DNA from: Frankiales bacterium
GTDB taxonomy: Bacteria; Actinomycetota; Actinomycetes; Mycobacteriales; SCTD01
Length of the DNA stretch: 9,751 nucleotides
NCBI GenBank assembly: GCA_025464915.1
Contig: JAODNF010000410.1
Span: 1-9,751 of the forward strand
Direction: 5' to 3'
This document shows positions 1 to 5,818 of this stretch, in pieces; position 1 is the stretch's first letter, and every line of letters starts with the position of its first letter. The position numbers were made by a program, and so were the translations under genes. Under the pieces are notes generated by a model. The model was not told the origin of the DNA, did not search any database, and saw only the letters and a list, made by a program, of their open reading frames with translations.

Positions 1-828
1 CTCGACGTCGAGCGCTCCCGCGGGGTCGTGACGGCGCTGCTGCTGCTCGCCGTCGTGGTGCTGCGAAGCCGGCTCCGTCAGCGCCCGGGTGACGCGCCGC
101 TCGCCGCGGGCGTGCAGCCCGACCCGGGCTCGGCGAGCGTGGGCCGCACGGTGCTGGCAGCGACCGACGTGCACGTCCGGTACGACGGGGTGGTCGCCCT
201 CGACGGGGCGCACCTCGACCTGCGGGCGGGTGAGGTGCACGCGCTGATCGGCCCGAACGGGAGCGGCAAGACGACGCTGCTGAAGGAGCTCGCCAAGGCC
301 CCGCAGGCCGTGCGGACCCCACAGCACACCGTGCTGCTCCCCACCCTGCGGGCGGACCGTCAGGTGGCCCTCGGCGCCCGCGGCGGCGCGGCCCCGAGGC
401 TCGCGGTGCTGCGGCACCTGCTGAGCACGCCGTCCTCTCGCGCCGCCGACCCACGGGTCGCGGAGTCCCTTGCCGCGACGGGGCTCCAGCACCTCGTGGG
501 CGCCGACCCTCAGCGGCTCACCGCGGGCGACCAGCGGCTGCTGCAGGTGGCCCGAGCCGTCGCCACGGGCAAGCCGGCCGTGCTGCTGGACGAGCCGGCG
601 GCGGGCATGGCGGCGGACGAGCGAGACAGGCTTCGGGCGGTGCTCCGCCACCTCGCCGGTCGCGGGACGGGGGTGCTGCTGGTCGAGCACGACATGCGCC
701 TCGTCGCCGATGTCGCCGACCGCGTCACGGTCCTGCACCAGGGCCGGGTCCTGTTCTGCGGCACACCTGACCAGGTGCGCTCCGACCCTGCCGTTCGGCG
801 GGCCTACCTCGGTACGTTGAGCGGGTGA
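1..828 (+). CDS. Branched-chain amino-acid-type ABC transporter, permease/ATP-binding fusion (C-terminal part, 5' truncated by window)
   Basis: The reading frame is open from base 1, so the gene begins outside the window; the GTG at 28 is probably internal. The visible start encodes a hydrophobic helix followed by basic residues, like the last membrane helix of a LivM-type permease. A linker then leads into an ABC ATPase. Counting from the GTG at 28, Walker A is GPNGSGKTT (75-83), Walker B is AVLLDE (184-189) and the H-loop is EHD (220-222). The ATPase half is short and odd: the signature is LTAGDQ (164-169) instead of LSGGQ, and no clear Q-loop is visible in the compressed stretch after Walker A. 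The product should power solute import at the membrane together with the binding protein encoded next, whose start overlaps this stop by 4 bp. LivM/LivG-type is inferred from fold, tail motifs and context; the substrate is unknown. Confidence 0.8.
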   Translation, partial: LDVERSRGVVTALLLLAVVVLRSRLRQRPGDAPLAAGVQPDPGSASVGRTVLAATDVHVRYDGVVALDGAHLDLRAGEVHALIGPNGSGKTTLLKELAKAPQAVRTPQHTVLLPTLRADRQVALGARGGAAPRLAVLRHLLSTPSSRAADPRVAESLAATGLQHLVGADPQRLTAGDQRLLQVARAVATGKPAVLLDEPAAGMAADERDRLRAVLRHLAGRGTGVLLVEHDMRLVADVADRVTVLHQGRVLFCGTPDQVRSDPAVRRAYLGTLSG

Positions 829-2027
829 GACGAATCGCCCTGCCCGTGCTGCTGCTGGTCGGGCTGACGAGCGCCTGCACGGGAGGGACGAGCGCCCCGA
901 AGGGCGACGCCCTCGTCGTCGTCTCGGCACCGCTGACCAGCTCCCCGTGGATCGGCGAGTTCGTCGAGAAGGGCGCCCAGCTCGCGGCGAAGCAGATCGA
1001 CGCAGGCAGCGGTCGGCACGTGAAGGTCCAGGTGGTCGACAACGGCGGCTCCGCGCAGACCACGGTCGCCCAGGCCCGGGACGCGGTGCGCGACGGTGCC
1101 GTGGCGTTCATCACCGACGGCGTGGGCGCCAAGGCCGTCGCCGCCGTCACCGACCCGGTGAAGCTGCCGGTCTTCATCACCTTCGAGGGCGGGGCCTCCC
1201 TGACCGACCCGCGGTCCGTGCCGACCCTGTTCCGCCTCGCCCCGGCCAACGCGGACATGTGCCGACGCCTCGCCGACTACCTCGCCGACGTCCGCCCGGG
1301 GCAGAGCGTCGCGCTGCTCGCGGATGACAGCTCCTACGGCGTCGAGGGAGCCGCGAACGTGAAGGCCGACCTCGTCCACGACGAGGTCAAGGTCGTCTCG
1401 GACCAGACCGTGCCCGCGGGCGCCCGCGACGTCAGCGCGCAGGTGCTCGCCGCCCGTCGATCCGGCGCGAAGGTGCTGGTCGTGTGGGCGCGGGCTGCCG
1501 GTCTCGCTGCCGTCGTCCGTACCGTCCGGTCCAGCGGCTGGGATGTGCCCGTCTACACGGGTCCGGCGGGGGAGGACCCGCTGGTGCGGCAGCAGCTCGC
1601 CGACCACCCGACCTGGCTCGACGGGACGGTGTTCGTGTCCTTCCGGATCACCAGCGAGGTCGGCGGCGCGCCCTTCGCGGCCTACCGGAAGGTCTACGAG
1701 AAGGCTTACGGCGCCAGCACTTTCGGCGTCACGAGCGGTGGCAAGCCCGTCGTCCAGCCGCCCGACTGGTCGATGTACTCCTACGACGCCGTGAACCTCG
1801 TCGAGGCCGCCCTCCAGCGCGCCGGGACGGTCGACCGGGTCAAGGTCTACGACGGCATCCAGGCCATCGTCATCACGGGTGCGAACGGCGACGAGCGCGG
1901 CTTCGGGCCCGACGACCGCGAGGGCGTGAGCCCCGACGACATGTACTTCGCCGAGTTCAAGGGGATGCGCTTCTACCCCAAGCACGACGACGTCCTGTCG
2001 ACCTCGCTCCCGCAGGTCCCGCAGTAG
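825..2027 (+). CDS. ABC transporter substrate-binding lipoprotein, type 1 periplasmic-binding fold (Leu/Ile/Val-binding-like)
   Basis: This 400-residue protein has a classic lipoprotein signal: MRR, a hydrophobic stretch, then the lipobox TSAC with the lipidated Cys at residue 18, followed by a Gly/Ser/Thr linker. The mature part begins with a beta strand and helix (LVVVSAPL...GAQLAAKQID) typical of the Peripla_BP_6 family, which binds branched-chain amino acids, amides, urea or aromatic compounds. It would sit outside the cell, anchored to the membrane, and deliver solute to the permease/ATPase encoded just upstream. The GTG start at 825 overlaps the upstream TGA (GTGA), which implies translational coupling and makes the pair one transport operon. 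The ligand cannot be assigned from sequence. The next gene starts immediately after this stop codon. Confidence 0.85.
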   Translation: MRRIALPVLLLVGLTSACTGGTSAPKGDALVVVSAPLTSSPWIGEFVEKGAQLAAKQIDAGSGRHVKVQVVDNGGSAQTTVAQARDAVRDGAVAFITDGVGAKAVAAVTDPVKLPVFITFEGGASLTDPRSVPTLFRLAPANADMCRRLADYLADVRPGQSVALLADDSSYGVEGAANVKADLVHDEVKVVSDQTVPAGARDVSAQVLAARRSGAKVLVVWARAAGLAAVVRTVRSSGWDVPVYTGPAGEDPLVRQQLADHPTWLDGTVFVSFRITSEVGGAPFAAYRKVYEKAYGASTFGVTSGGKPVVQPPDWSMYSYDAVNLVEAALQRAGTVDRVKVYDGIQAIVITGANGDERGFGPDDREGVSPDDMYFAEFKGMRFYPKHDDVLSTSLPQVPQ

Positions 2028-2684
2028 ATGTGCGGCCGCTACGCCTCTTCCAGGCGACCGGACGACCTGGTCTCCTGGTACGACGTCGAGGAGCCGCCCG
2101 AGGAGGCCCTCGAGCCCAGCTGGAACGTCGCGCCGACCGACCCGGTCTACGCCGTCGTGCAGAGCAAGGAGGGCGTCCGGCAGCTGCGGGTCCTGCGCTG
2201 GGGGCTGGTGCCCTCGTGGTCCAAGGACCCCAAGGGCGCGGCCCGCATGATCAACGCGCGGATGGAGTCGGTGAGGGAGAAGCCGGCCTTCCGCAAGGCG
2301 TTCGCGGCACGCCGCTGCCTGGTCCCCGCGGACGGCTACTACGAGTGGAAGCCCGAGGGCTCCGAGAAGCAGCCGTACTACCTGAGCACGCCCGAGCCCC
2401 TGTCGATGGCCGGCCTGTACGAGCACTGGAAGACGCCCGAGGGGGAGTGGCTGTCGACCTGCACGGTGATCACGACGAGCGCTCCTGACGACCTCGGGGA
2501 GATCCACGACCGCGCGCCGCTGCTCGTGCCGCGCGAGCACTGGGCCACCTGGCTCGACCGTTCGCTCGAGGACCCCGGAGACCTCCTGATCCCAGGAACC
2601 CCAGGCGTTCTCGACGCCTGGCCGGTGGGCAAGGCCGTCGGCAACGTGCGCAACAACGGGCCGGAGCTCGCGCAGCCGGTCTAG
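2028..2684 (+). CDS. SOS-response-associated peptidase (SRAP/YedK/HMCES family), abasic-site DNA-protein crosslinking protein
   Basis: The 218-residue protein starts MCGRY, giving the invariant Cys2 once Met1 is removed. Other family landmarks are in place: WNVAP with Asn33, INAR with Asn76, GYYEW with Glu106, and IHDRAP with His160. These correspond closely to the catalytic set of E. coli YedK (Cys2, Asn75, Glu105, His160). The family covalently caps abasic sites in single-stranded DNA through a thiazolidine link and protects them from strand breakage. All key residues are intact and the length is normal, so it should be active. It is an unusual partner for the transporter genes: its ATG directly follows the upstream TAG with no spacer and no convincing Shine-Dalgarno, so translation is probably coupled. 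From memory, an SRAP gene (Rv3226c) also lies near sigH in M. tuberculosis, so the broad neighbourhood may be conserved. Confidence 0.93.
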   Translation: MCGRYASSRRPDDLVSWYDVEEPPEEALEPSWNVAPTDPVYAVVQSKEGVRQLRVLRWGLVPSWSKDPKGAARMINARMESVREKPAFRKAFAARRCLVPADGYYEWKPEGSEKQPYYLSTPEPLSMAGLYEHWKTPEGEWLSTCTVITTSAPDDLGEIHDRAPLLVPREHWATWLDRSLEDPGDLLIPGTPGVLDAWPVGKAVGNVRNNGPELAQPV

Positions 2685-3973
2685 GACCTGCGCCAGACGG
2701 AGTACCCCGCTCCGAGCAGCGCCAGGCCACCGACGCCGACCAGCGAGATCGCACCCCACTGCGGGTGAAGGACCGGCTTCGCGCGCACGATCGCGCTCGG
2801 CGGGGCGAACGACAGGGCGTACGACGTGGAGCCGGTGCCCTCGAGATCGGCACCGAGATAGGGCGAGTACGACGACGCGCGCGCCCCCGAGGCGGCGACC
2901 GCCACCAGCAGGTCGAGGGCCTCCTTGCGGCTCCCGGCCGGCGGCTTGGACGCGGCCCACTCGCGCCAGGTGAGGAACGACCCCGGCGGGGCGAGCTCCT
3001 GGCGGTTGAACGTCGCGACCGCGTCGAGGGTGAGGGCGAGCTCGCCGGGCCCGGCGGCCTTCACGTCGAAGGTCACCGATGCGTCCTGGCGTCCCGGCAG
3101 GCTGCCGCCGAGCGTCCCGTCGAAGGAGCCGCCCGTCGCCGTCGACGTGGTGGCGGGACCGGTCAGCGTGGCGGTCGTGCCGGTGACGGTCAGGGAGCCG
3201 GTCAGGTGGAGCGGGACGCCCTGGCTCGCCGGGACCTGCGCCGCGCCCGTGACCGCGAGCTCCGCGGGCAGGCCGGCGTCGGTGCTCGGCAACCGGTCGG
3301 CGCTGGGGGACCGGGCCACCCTGAGCGCGAGGTCCAGGGGACCCGCGAGGTCGGCCGCCGAGGCGTCCGACCCGGTCGGCAGGTCCTGCGGCTGCTCGGT
3401 CGCGTTGGTGACCGTCACGTGGACCGTCCCCGCGCCTGGGATGCGACCACCGTCACCCAGCCGCCCCTTCCTGCCCGAGGCGTCGGTGAAGGTGACGGCC
3501 ACGGTCATCGGGAGGTGCTCGGCCTCGAGTGCCGGGTCGAGCCGGAGGCGGGCGGCCAGCGCCCGGTGCCCGGGCGTGAAGCCCTGCCAGACGACGGCCC
3601 CCTTCTGCGTGAGCGGCGGCCGCTCGGTGCCGAGAGTCGTCGCCTCGCGGGCAGGTCCCCGCTCGCGGATGGCGTAGTCGCCCTCGCCCTGGACGTCGAG
3701 CCGCTGCTCCATGACGACGGTCCGCACCGTCCCGTCGCCACCCAGGCCGACCAGCAGCTTCTCGTCGTTGCGGACGGTCCCGGGCACGACCGACGGCTTG
3801 AGGCGGTCCGGGCGGAAGGCGTTGTTGGCCTTCTGGACCGCGAGGAGCAGCTTGCTCTCCTGGACCTTCGCCGCCTCGGGCGTCGGCAGCTCGACCGTGT
3901 CTGCACGCGTGACGAGGGCGGACACGGGGCAGGCCATGATCGCCACCGCCACTGCCAGCCGGAGGGTCCGCAC
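2681..3973 (-). CDS. Secreted protein with C-terminal membrane anchor, function unknown
   Basis: I do not recognise the family. The 430-residue product has an N-terminal signal sequence (MRTLRLAVAVAIMACPVSAL). A long extracellular part follows, rich in Thr, Gly, Val and Pro, with strand-like patterns such as VHVTVTNAT and LTGSLTVTGTTATL that suggest beta-sandwich domains. A hydrophobic C-terminal helix (about 408-426, starting near WGAISLV) and the tail RRS end the protein, so it is probably fixed to the outer face of the membrane. It has no LPXTG motif. The GTG start at 3971-3973 is the first possible start after an in-frame TAG 9 nt further upstream. It has no Shine-Dalgarno, but a TAGCCT -10 element lies 6 nt before it, suggesting leaderless expression. 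Its TAG stop overlaps that of the convergent SRAP gene. A surface adhesin or envelope protein is possible but unsupported. Confidence 0.75.
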   Translation of the reverse strand: MRTLRLAVAVAIMACPVSALVTRADTVELPTPEAAKVQESKLLLAVQKANNAFRPDRLKPSVVPGTVRNDEKLLVGLGGDGTVRTVVMEQRLDVQGEGDYAIRERGPAREATTLGTERPPLTQKGAVVWQGFTPGHRALAARLRLDPALEAEHLPMTVAVTFTDASGRKGRLGDGGRIPGAGTVHVTVTNATEQPQDLPTGSDASAADLAGPLDLALRVARSPSADRLPSTDAGLPAELAVTGAAQVPASQGVPLHLTGSLTVTGTTATLTGPATTSTATGGSFDGTLGGSLPGRQDASVTFDVKAAGPGELALTLDAVATFNRQELAPPGSFLTWREWAASKPPAGSRKEALDLLVAVAASGARASSYSPYLGADLEGTGSTSYALSFAPPSAIVRAKPVLHPQWGAISLVGVGGLALLGAGYSVWRRS

Positions 3974-3979
3974 AGACCG

Positions 3980-3985
3980 AGGCTA
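3980..3985 (-). promoter_or_regulatory. Candidate -10 element (TAGCCT) of a leaderless promoter for the secreted protein gene
   Basis: On the minus strand TAGCCT fits the actinobacterial -10 pattern TANNNT and is followed by exactly 6 nt before the GTG at 3973. That spacing would place the transcript start on the start codon. No Shine-Dalgarno is present, and no clear -35 is seen. A plus-strand TACGGT at 3984-3989 overlaps it by two bases and could be the -10 of the divergent zinc-finger gene; that second call is weaker. Confidence 0.5.
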
Positions 3986-4010
3986 CGGTGGTCCAGCACC
4001 CGAAGACGTG

Positions 4011-4016
4011 AAGGAG
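4011..4016 (+). promoter_or_regulatory. Ribosome binding site (AAGGAG) fixing the GTG start at 4022
   Basis: AAGGAG lies 5 nt before the GTG at 4022. This chooses that start over the much longer open frame extending upstream to 2765, which runs antisense through the secreted-protein gene. It is one of only two strong Shine-Dalgarno sequences in the window. Confidence 0.8.
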
Positions 4017-4021
4017 ACATC

Positions 4022-4366
4022 GTGGACCTGGACGGCCTGCGCGCCGACCTCGAGCAGGTCGTGCGCGAGAGCGACGCCACCATCGCCCTGCTCAACGCCG
4101 AGGCGGCCGAGGAGGACCAGGACATCGTCGAGGACGACGCTGCCGAGGCCGCGGACTTCACGGAGAGCGATCGCGAGGAGGCCCTCGTCGATGCGGCGGA
4201 GGCCCGCCGCACCGAGGCCCTCGAGGCGCTGGCGCGGATGGACGGCGGGACCTACGGCGTGTGCGTCGACTGCGGCACCCAGATCCCGGAGGCCCGCCTG
4301 GAGTTCCGCCCCGAGGCGGCCCGGTGCGTCGAGGACCAGGAGAAGTTCGAGGACGCCGAGGGCTGA
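4022..4366 (+). CDS. DksA/TraR-type zinc-finger protein, small actinobacterial form, with altered fourth zinc ligand
   Basis: The 114-residue acidic protein has a predicted helical coiled-coil part (about 3-73, very rich in Glu, Asp and Ala). It then has the DksA/TraR signature GTYGVC..CG..IP..RLEFRP....C. DksA-family proteins bind in the RNA polymerase secondary channel and tune initiation, often with ppGpp; small actinobacterial members are little characterised. The finger shows Cys81, Cys84 and Cys102, but the position of the fourth cysteine, usually in CxxCQ, is Asp105 (C-V-E-D-Q). Zinc could be held as C3D, or the site could be weakened. The coiled-coil tip region (about 34-45) is acidic, as in DksA, but an exact DxxDxA tip is not evident. 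The gene is divergent from the secreted-protein gene, with 48 bp between starts, and convergent with the methyltransferase-like gene. Confidence 0.85.
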   Translation: MDLDGLRADLEQVVRESDATIALLNAEAAEEDQDIVEDDAAEAADFTESDREEALVDAAEARRTEALEALARMDGGTYGVCVDCGTQIPEARLEFRPEAARCVEDQEKFEDAEG

Positions 4367-4394
4367 CCCTCGCGTCCGCCCAGATCGCGGCCCG

Positions 4395-5129
4395 TCAGGG
4401 CTTGCGGGCGCTGCTGACGAGGTGGATGCCGGGGGTCTCGCCCTCGCGGTCCACCGAGAGCTGCAGCTCGGTGCGCACCAGAGCGGTCATCGCTTCCTGA
4501 CCGCCGGTCGCCAGTGCTCGTTCGACGGTGCCGGGTGTGAGGACCGTGCGCGGGCGTACCCACTCGACGTCGAACCCGACGTCCTCGAGCAGGCGCTGCA
4601 GCTCCTCGGGCCAGAAGCAGCGACTGAGCGTGCCGTCGTCCTCGGGCACGAGGACCACGTCGGCCGAGGGGGCGTCCGCCAGCTCGGCCCAGCGGCCCTG
4701 GTCCGCGAGCCGGGCCAGGCCGGTCGTGAGGCTGTCGACGCACAGCAGCATCCGGCCCCCGGGCCGCAGGACCCGGATGAGGTCCCTGGCCGTCTCCTCG
4801 GTCGCGAGCGACATCGACAGGGCCCGTGACTCGGCGACGATCGCGTCGAACTGCGCGTCGGCGATCCAGCCCAGGAGCCGGGTGTCGGCGACGACGGTCT
4901 GGACGCCCGACACCGGGCCGGCCCCGACGCGGAGCACGTCGTGACCCAGGTCGCGCAGCAGCTCGGCGCGCTCGGGCCCGTCGAGGCTCAGGTCGAGGAC
5001 CCGAGCCCGGTCCTCCGTGACCCAGCTGGCCAGCTGGGCCCGCGCCACCTCGTCGTAGAACAACCAGTACGGCGAGCTGGGCGGGGGGACGGGCGTTGGC
5101 GCACCGGCCGAGGGGTCAAGGCTCAGCAC
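4395..5129 (-). CDS. Class I SAM-dependent methyltransferase-like protein, motif I degenerate
   Basis: The 244-residue protein shows the order of a Rossmann methyltransferase: RVLDLSLDGPE (43-53, motif I position), VVADTRLL (post-I acidic strand), FDAIVAESRAL (motif IV position), then RDLIRVLRPGGRMLL, a very typical strand-5 region, and a late helix LQRLLEDVGFDVEWV. Motif I is not the usual D-x-G-x-G-x-G: the first glycine is Ser48 and the second is Asp50, leaving only Gly51. SAM binding may therefore be altered or lost. The N-terminus is Pro/Ser-rich. The start is the GTG at 5127-5129, with a perfect AGGAGG 5 nt upstream. The substrate is unknown. It is divergent from the hydrolase gene, with 22 bp between start codons, so the two control regions overlap. 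Confidence 0.7.
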   Translation of the reverse strand: MLSLDPSAGAPTPVPPPSSPYWLFYDEVARAQLASWVTEDRARVLDLSLDGPERAELLRDLGHDVLRVGAGPVSGVQTVVADTRLLGWIADAQFDAIVAESRALSMSLATEETARDLIRVLRPGGRMLLCVDSLTTGLARLADQGRWAELADAPSADVVLVPEDDGTLSRCFWPEELQRLLEDVGFDVEWVRPRTVLTPGTVERALATGGQEAMTALVRTELQLSVDREGETPGIHLVSSARKP

Positions 5130-5134
5130 GTGCG

Positions 5135-5140
5135 CCTCCT
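5135..5140 (-). promoter_or_regulatory. Strong ribosome binding site (AGGAGG) for the methyltransferase-like gene
   Basis: Read on the minus strand, AGGAGG precedes the GTG start by 5 nt. Its distal end touches the TACCCT -10 candidate of the divergent hydrolase gene (5140-5145). The 22-bp gap therefore carries the ribosome binding site of one gene and the promoter of the other. Confidence 0.8.
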
Positions 5141-5145
5141 ACCCT
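5140..5145 (+). promoter_or_regulatory. Candidate -10 element (TACCCT) of a leaderless promoter for the hydrolase gene
   Basis: TACCCT matches TANNNT and is followed by 6 nt before the GTG at 5152, the same geometry as at 3973 and 9147. No usable Shine-Dalgarno precedes the GTG. A short perfect dyad, ACCCT-TCG-AGGGT (5141-5153), covers the element and reaches into the start codon; it could be an operator, or chance. Confidence 0.5.
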
Positions 5146-5151
5146 TCGAGG

Positions 5152-5757
5152 GTGCCTGAAACACTGCCGCCCGAGGACACCTGGACACAGGTGGAGACGC
5201 GCAACGGGCCAGCAAGGTTCCACCTGGACGGGTCGGGCGCCGGTCTGCTGGTCCTTGGCCACGGCGCCGGCGGAGGCACCCGCTCGGTCGACCTGCTCGC
5301 GGCCCGGCAGGCGGCGCACGGGGCAGGGTTCCGGGTGGCGCTCGTCGAGCAGCCGTGGCGGGTGCGGGGTCGCAAGGTCGCCGAGCCGCCGCCCACGCTC
5401 GACATCGGGTGGGAGGACGTGCTCGCGACCCTCCAGGGCGCCCCGCTCGTCGTGGGCGGCCGCAGCGCCGGTGCCCGGGTTGCCTGCCGGACGGCCGCGG
5501 CGGTGGGCGCCCACGCGGTGCTGTGCCTGGCGTTCCCGCTGCACCCGCCCGGCCGGCCGGAGCGGTCCCGCCTTCCGGAGCTCGAGCTCGTCGACGTACC
5601 CCTGCTCGTCGTCCAGGGCGACCGGGACGCGTTCGGCGTGCCACCGGGCGCGACGCTGGTGCCGGGCGCGGACCACGGCTTCAGGGTGGCCAAGGGCCTG
5701 CCGGGAGCCGGCCCACAGGTGCGTGAGCACGTGGAGACGTGGCTCCGGTCGCTCTGA
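5152..5757 (+). CDS. Alpha/beta hydrolase of the Tex30/KANL3 (dienelactone-hydrolase-like) type
   Basis: The 201-residue protein has the landmarks of a small alpha/beta hydrolase: LGHGAGG (about 35-41, oxyanion loop), GGRSAGAR around the likely nucleophile Ser in the G-R-S-A-G elbow, VVQGDRD carrying the catalytic Asp, and GADHGF carrying the catalytic His near the C-terminus. The triad appears complete. The pattern LGHGAGGG...GGRSAGAR...DHGF is that of the KANL3/Tex30 family, whose bacterial members are mostly uncharacterised esterases or hydrolases. It is cytoplasmic, with no signal peptide. The GTG start is chosen because it is preceded by a TANNNT element 6 nt upstream and gives a compact N-terminus. 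It is divergent from the methyltransferase-like gene; no substrate can be assigned. Confidence 0.8.
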   Translation: MPETLPPEDTWTQVETRNGPARFHLDGSGAGLLVLGHGAGGGTRSVDLLAARQAAHGAGFRVALVEQPWRVRGRKVAEPPPTLDIGWEDVLATLQGAPLVVGGRSAGARVACRTAAAVGAHAVLCLAFPLHPPGRPERSRLPELELVDVPLLVVQGDRDAFGVPPGATLVPGADHGFRVAKGLPGAGPQVREHVETWLRSL

Positions 5758-5783
5758 GAATCGGACAAACCACCCGCAGGGCC

Positions 5784-5811
5784 TACACCCGCGCAACACG
5801 GATGCCGATCT
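5784..5811 (+). promoter_or_regulatory. Candidate sigma-28 (FliA/WhiG-type) promoter for the chemotaxis receptor
   Basis: TACA (5784-5787), then 16 nt, then GCCGATCT (5804-5811) resembles the flagellar sigma-28 consensus TAAA-N15-GCCGATAA, with one mismatch in the -35 core and two at the end of the -10. The -10 ends 7 nt before the GTG at 5819, so transcription would start at or beside the start codon. The regulated gene being a chemotaxis receptor makes this a sensible assignment, but it is an inference. Confidence 0.45.
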
Positions 5812-5818
5812 GCCGTGC

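Noticed and set aside
804..2960. Very long minus-strand open frame (718 codons) opposite the binding-protein and SRAP genes
   Set aside because: Its translation is low-complexity, dominated by Arg, Gly, Ala and Val, with no domain. It is the usual antisense shadow of GC-rich codon bias over two well-identified plus-strand genes.
2765..4021. Upstream extension of the DksA/TraR-type frame to an ATG at 2765
   Set aside because: The extension is antisense to the secreted-protein gene and low-complexity. The strong AAGGAG before the GTG at 4022 and normal family length favour the short form.
4367..4394. Terminator between the convergent zinc-finger and methyltransferase-like genes
   Set aside because: Only very short pairings (CCCT/AGGG and CGCG/CGCG) can be drawn in 28 bp; this is too weak to call.
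5096..5818. Longer chemotaxis receptor starting at 5096
   Set aside because: It would overlap the entire alpha/beta hydrolase in another frame and add Arg/Pro-rich, non-membrane sequence before the first helix.
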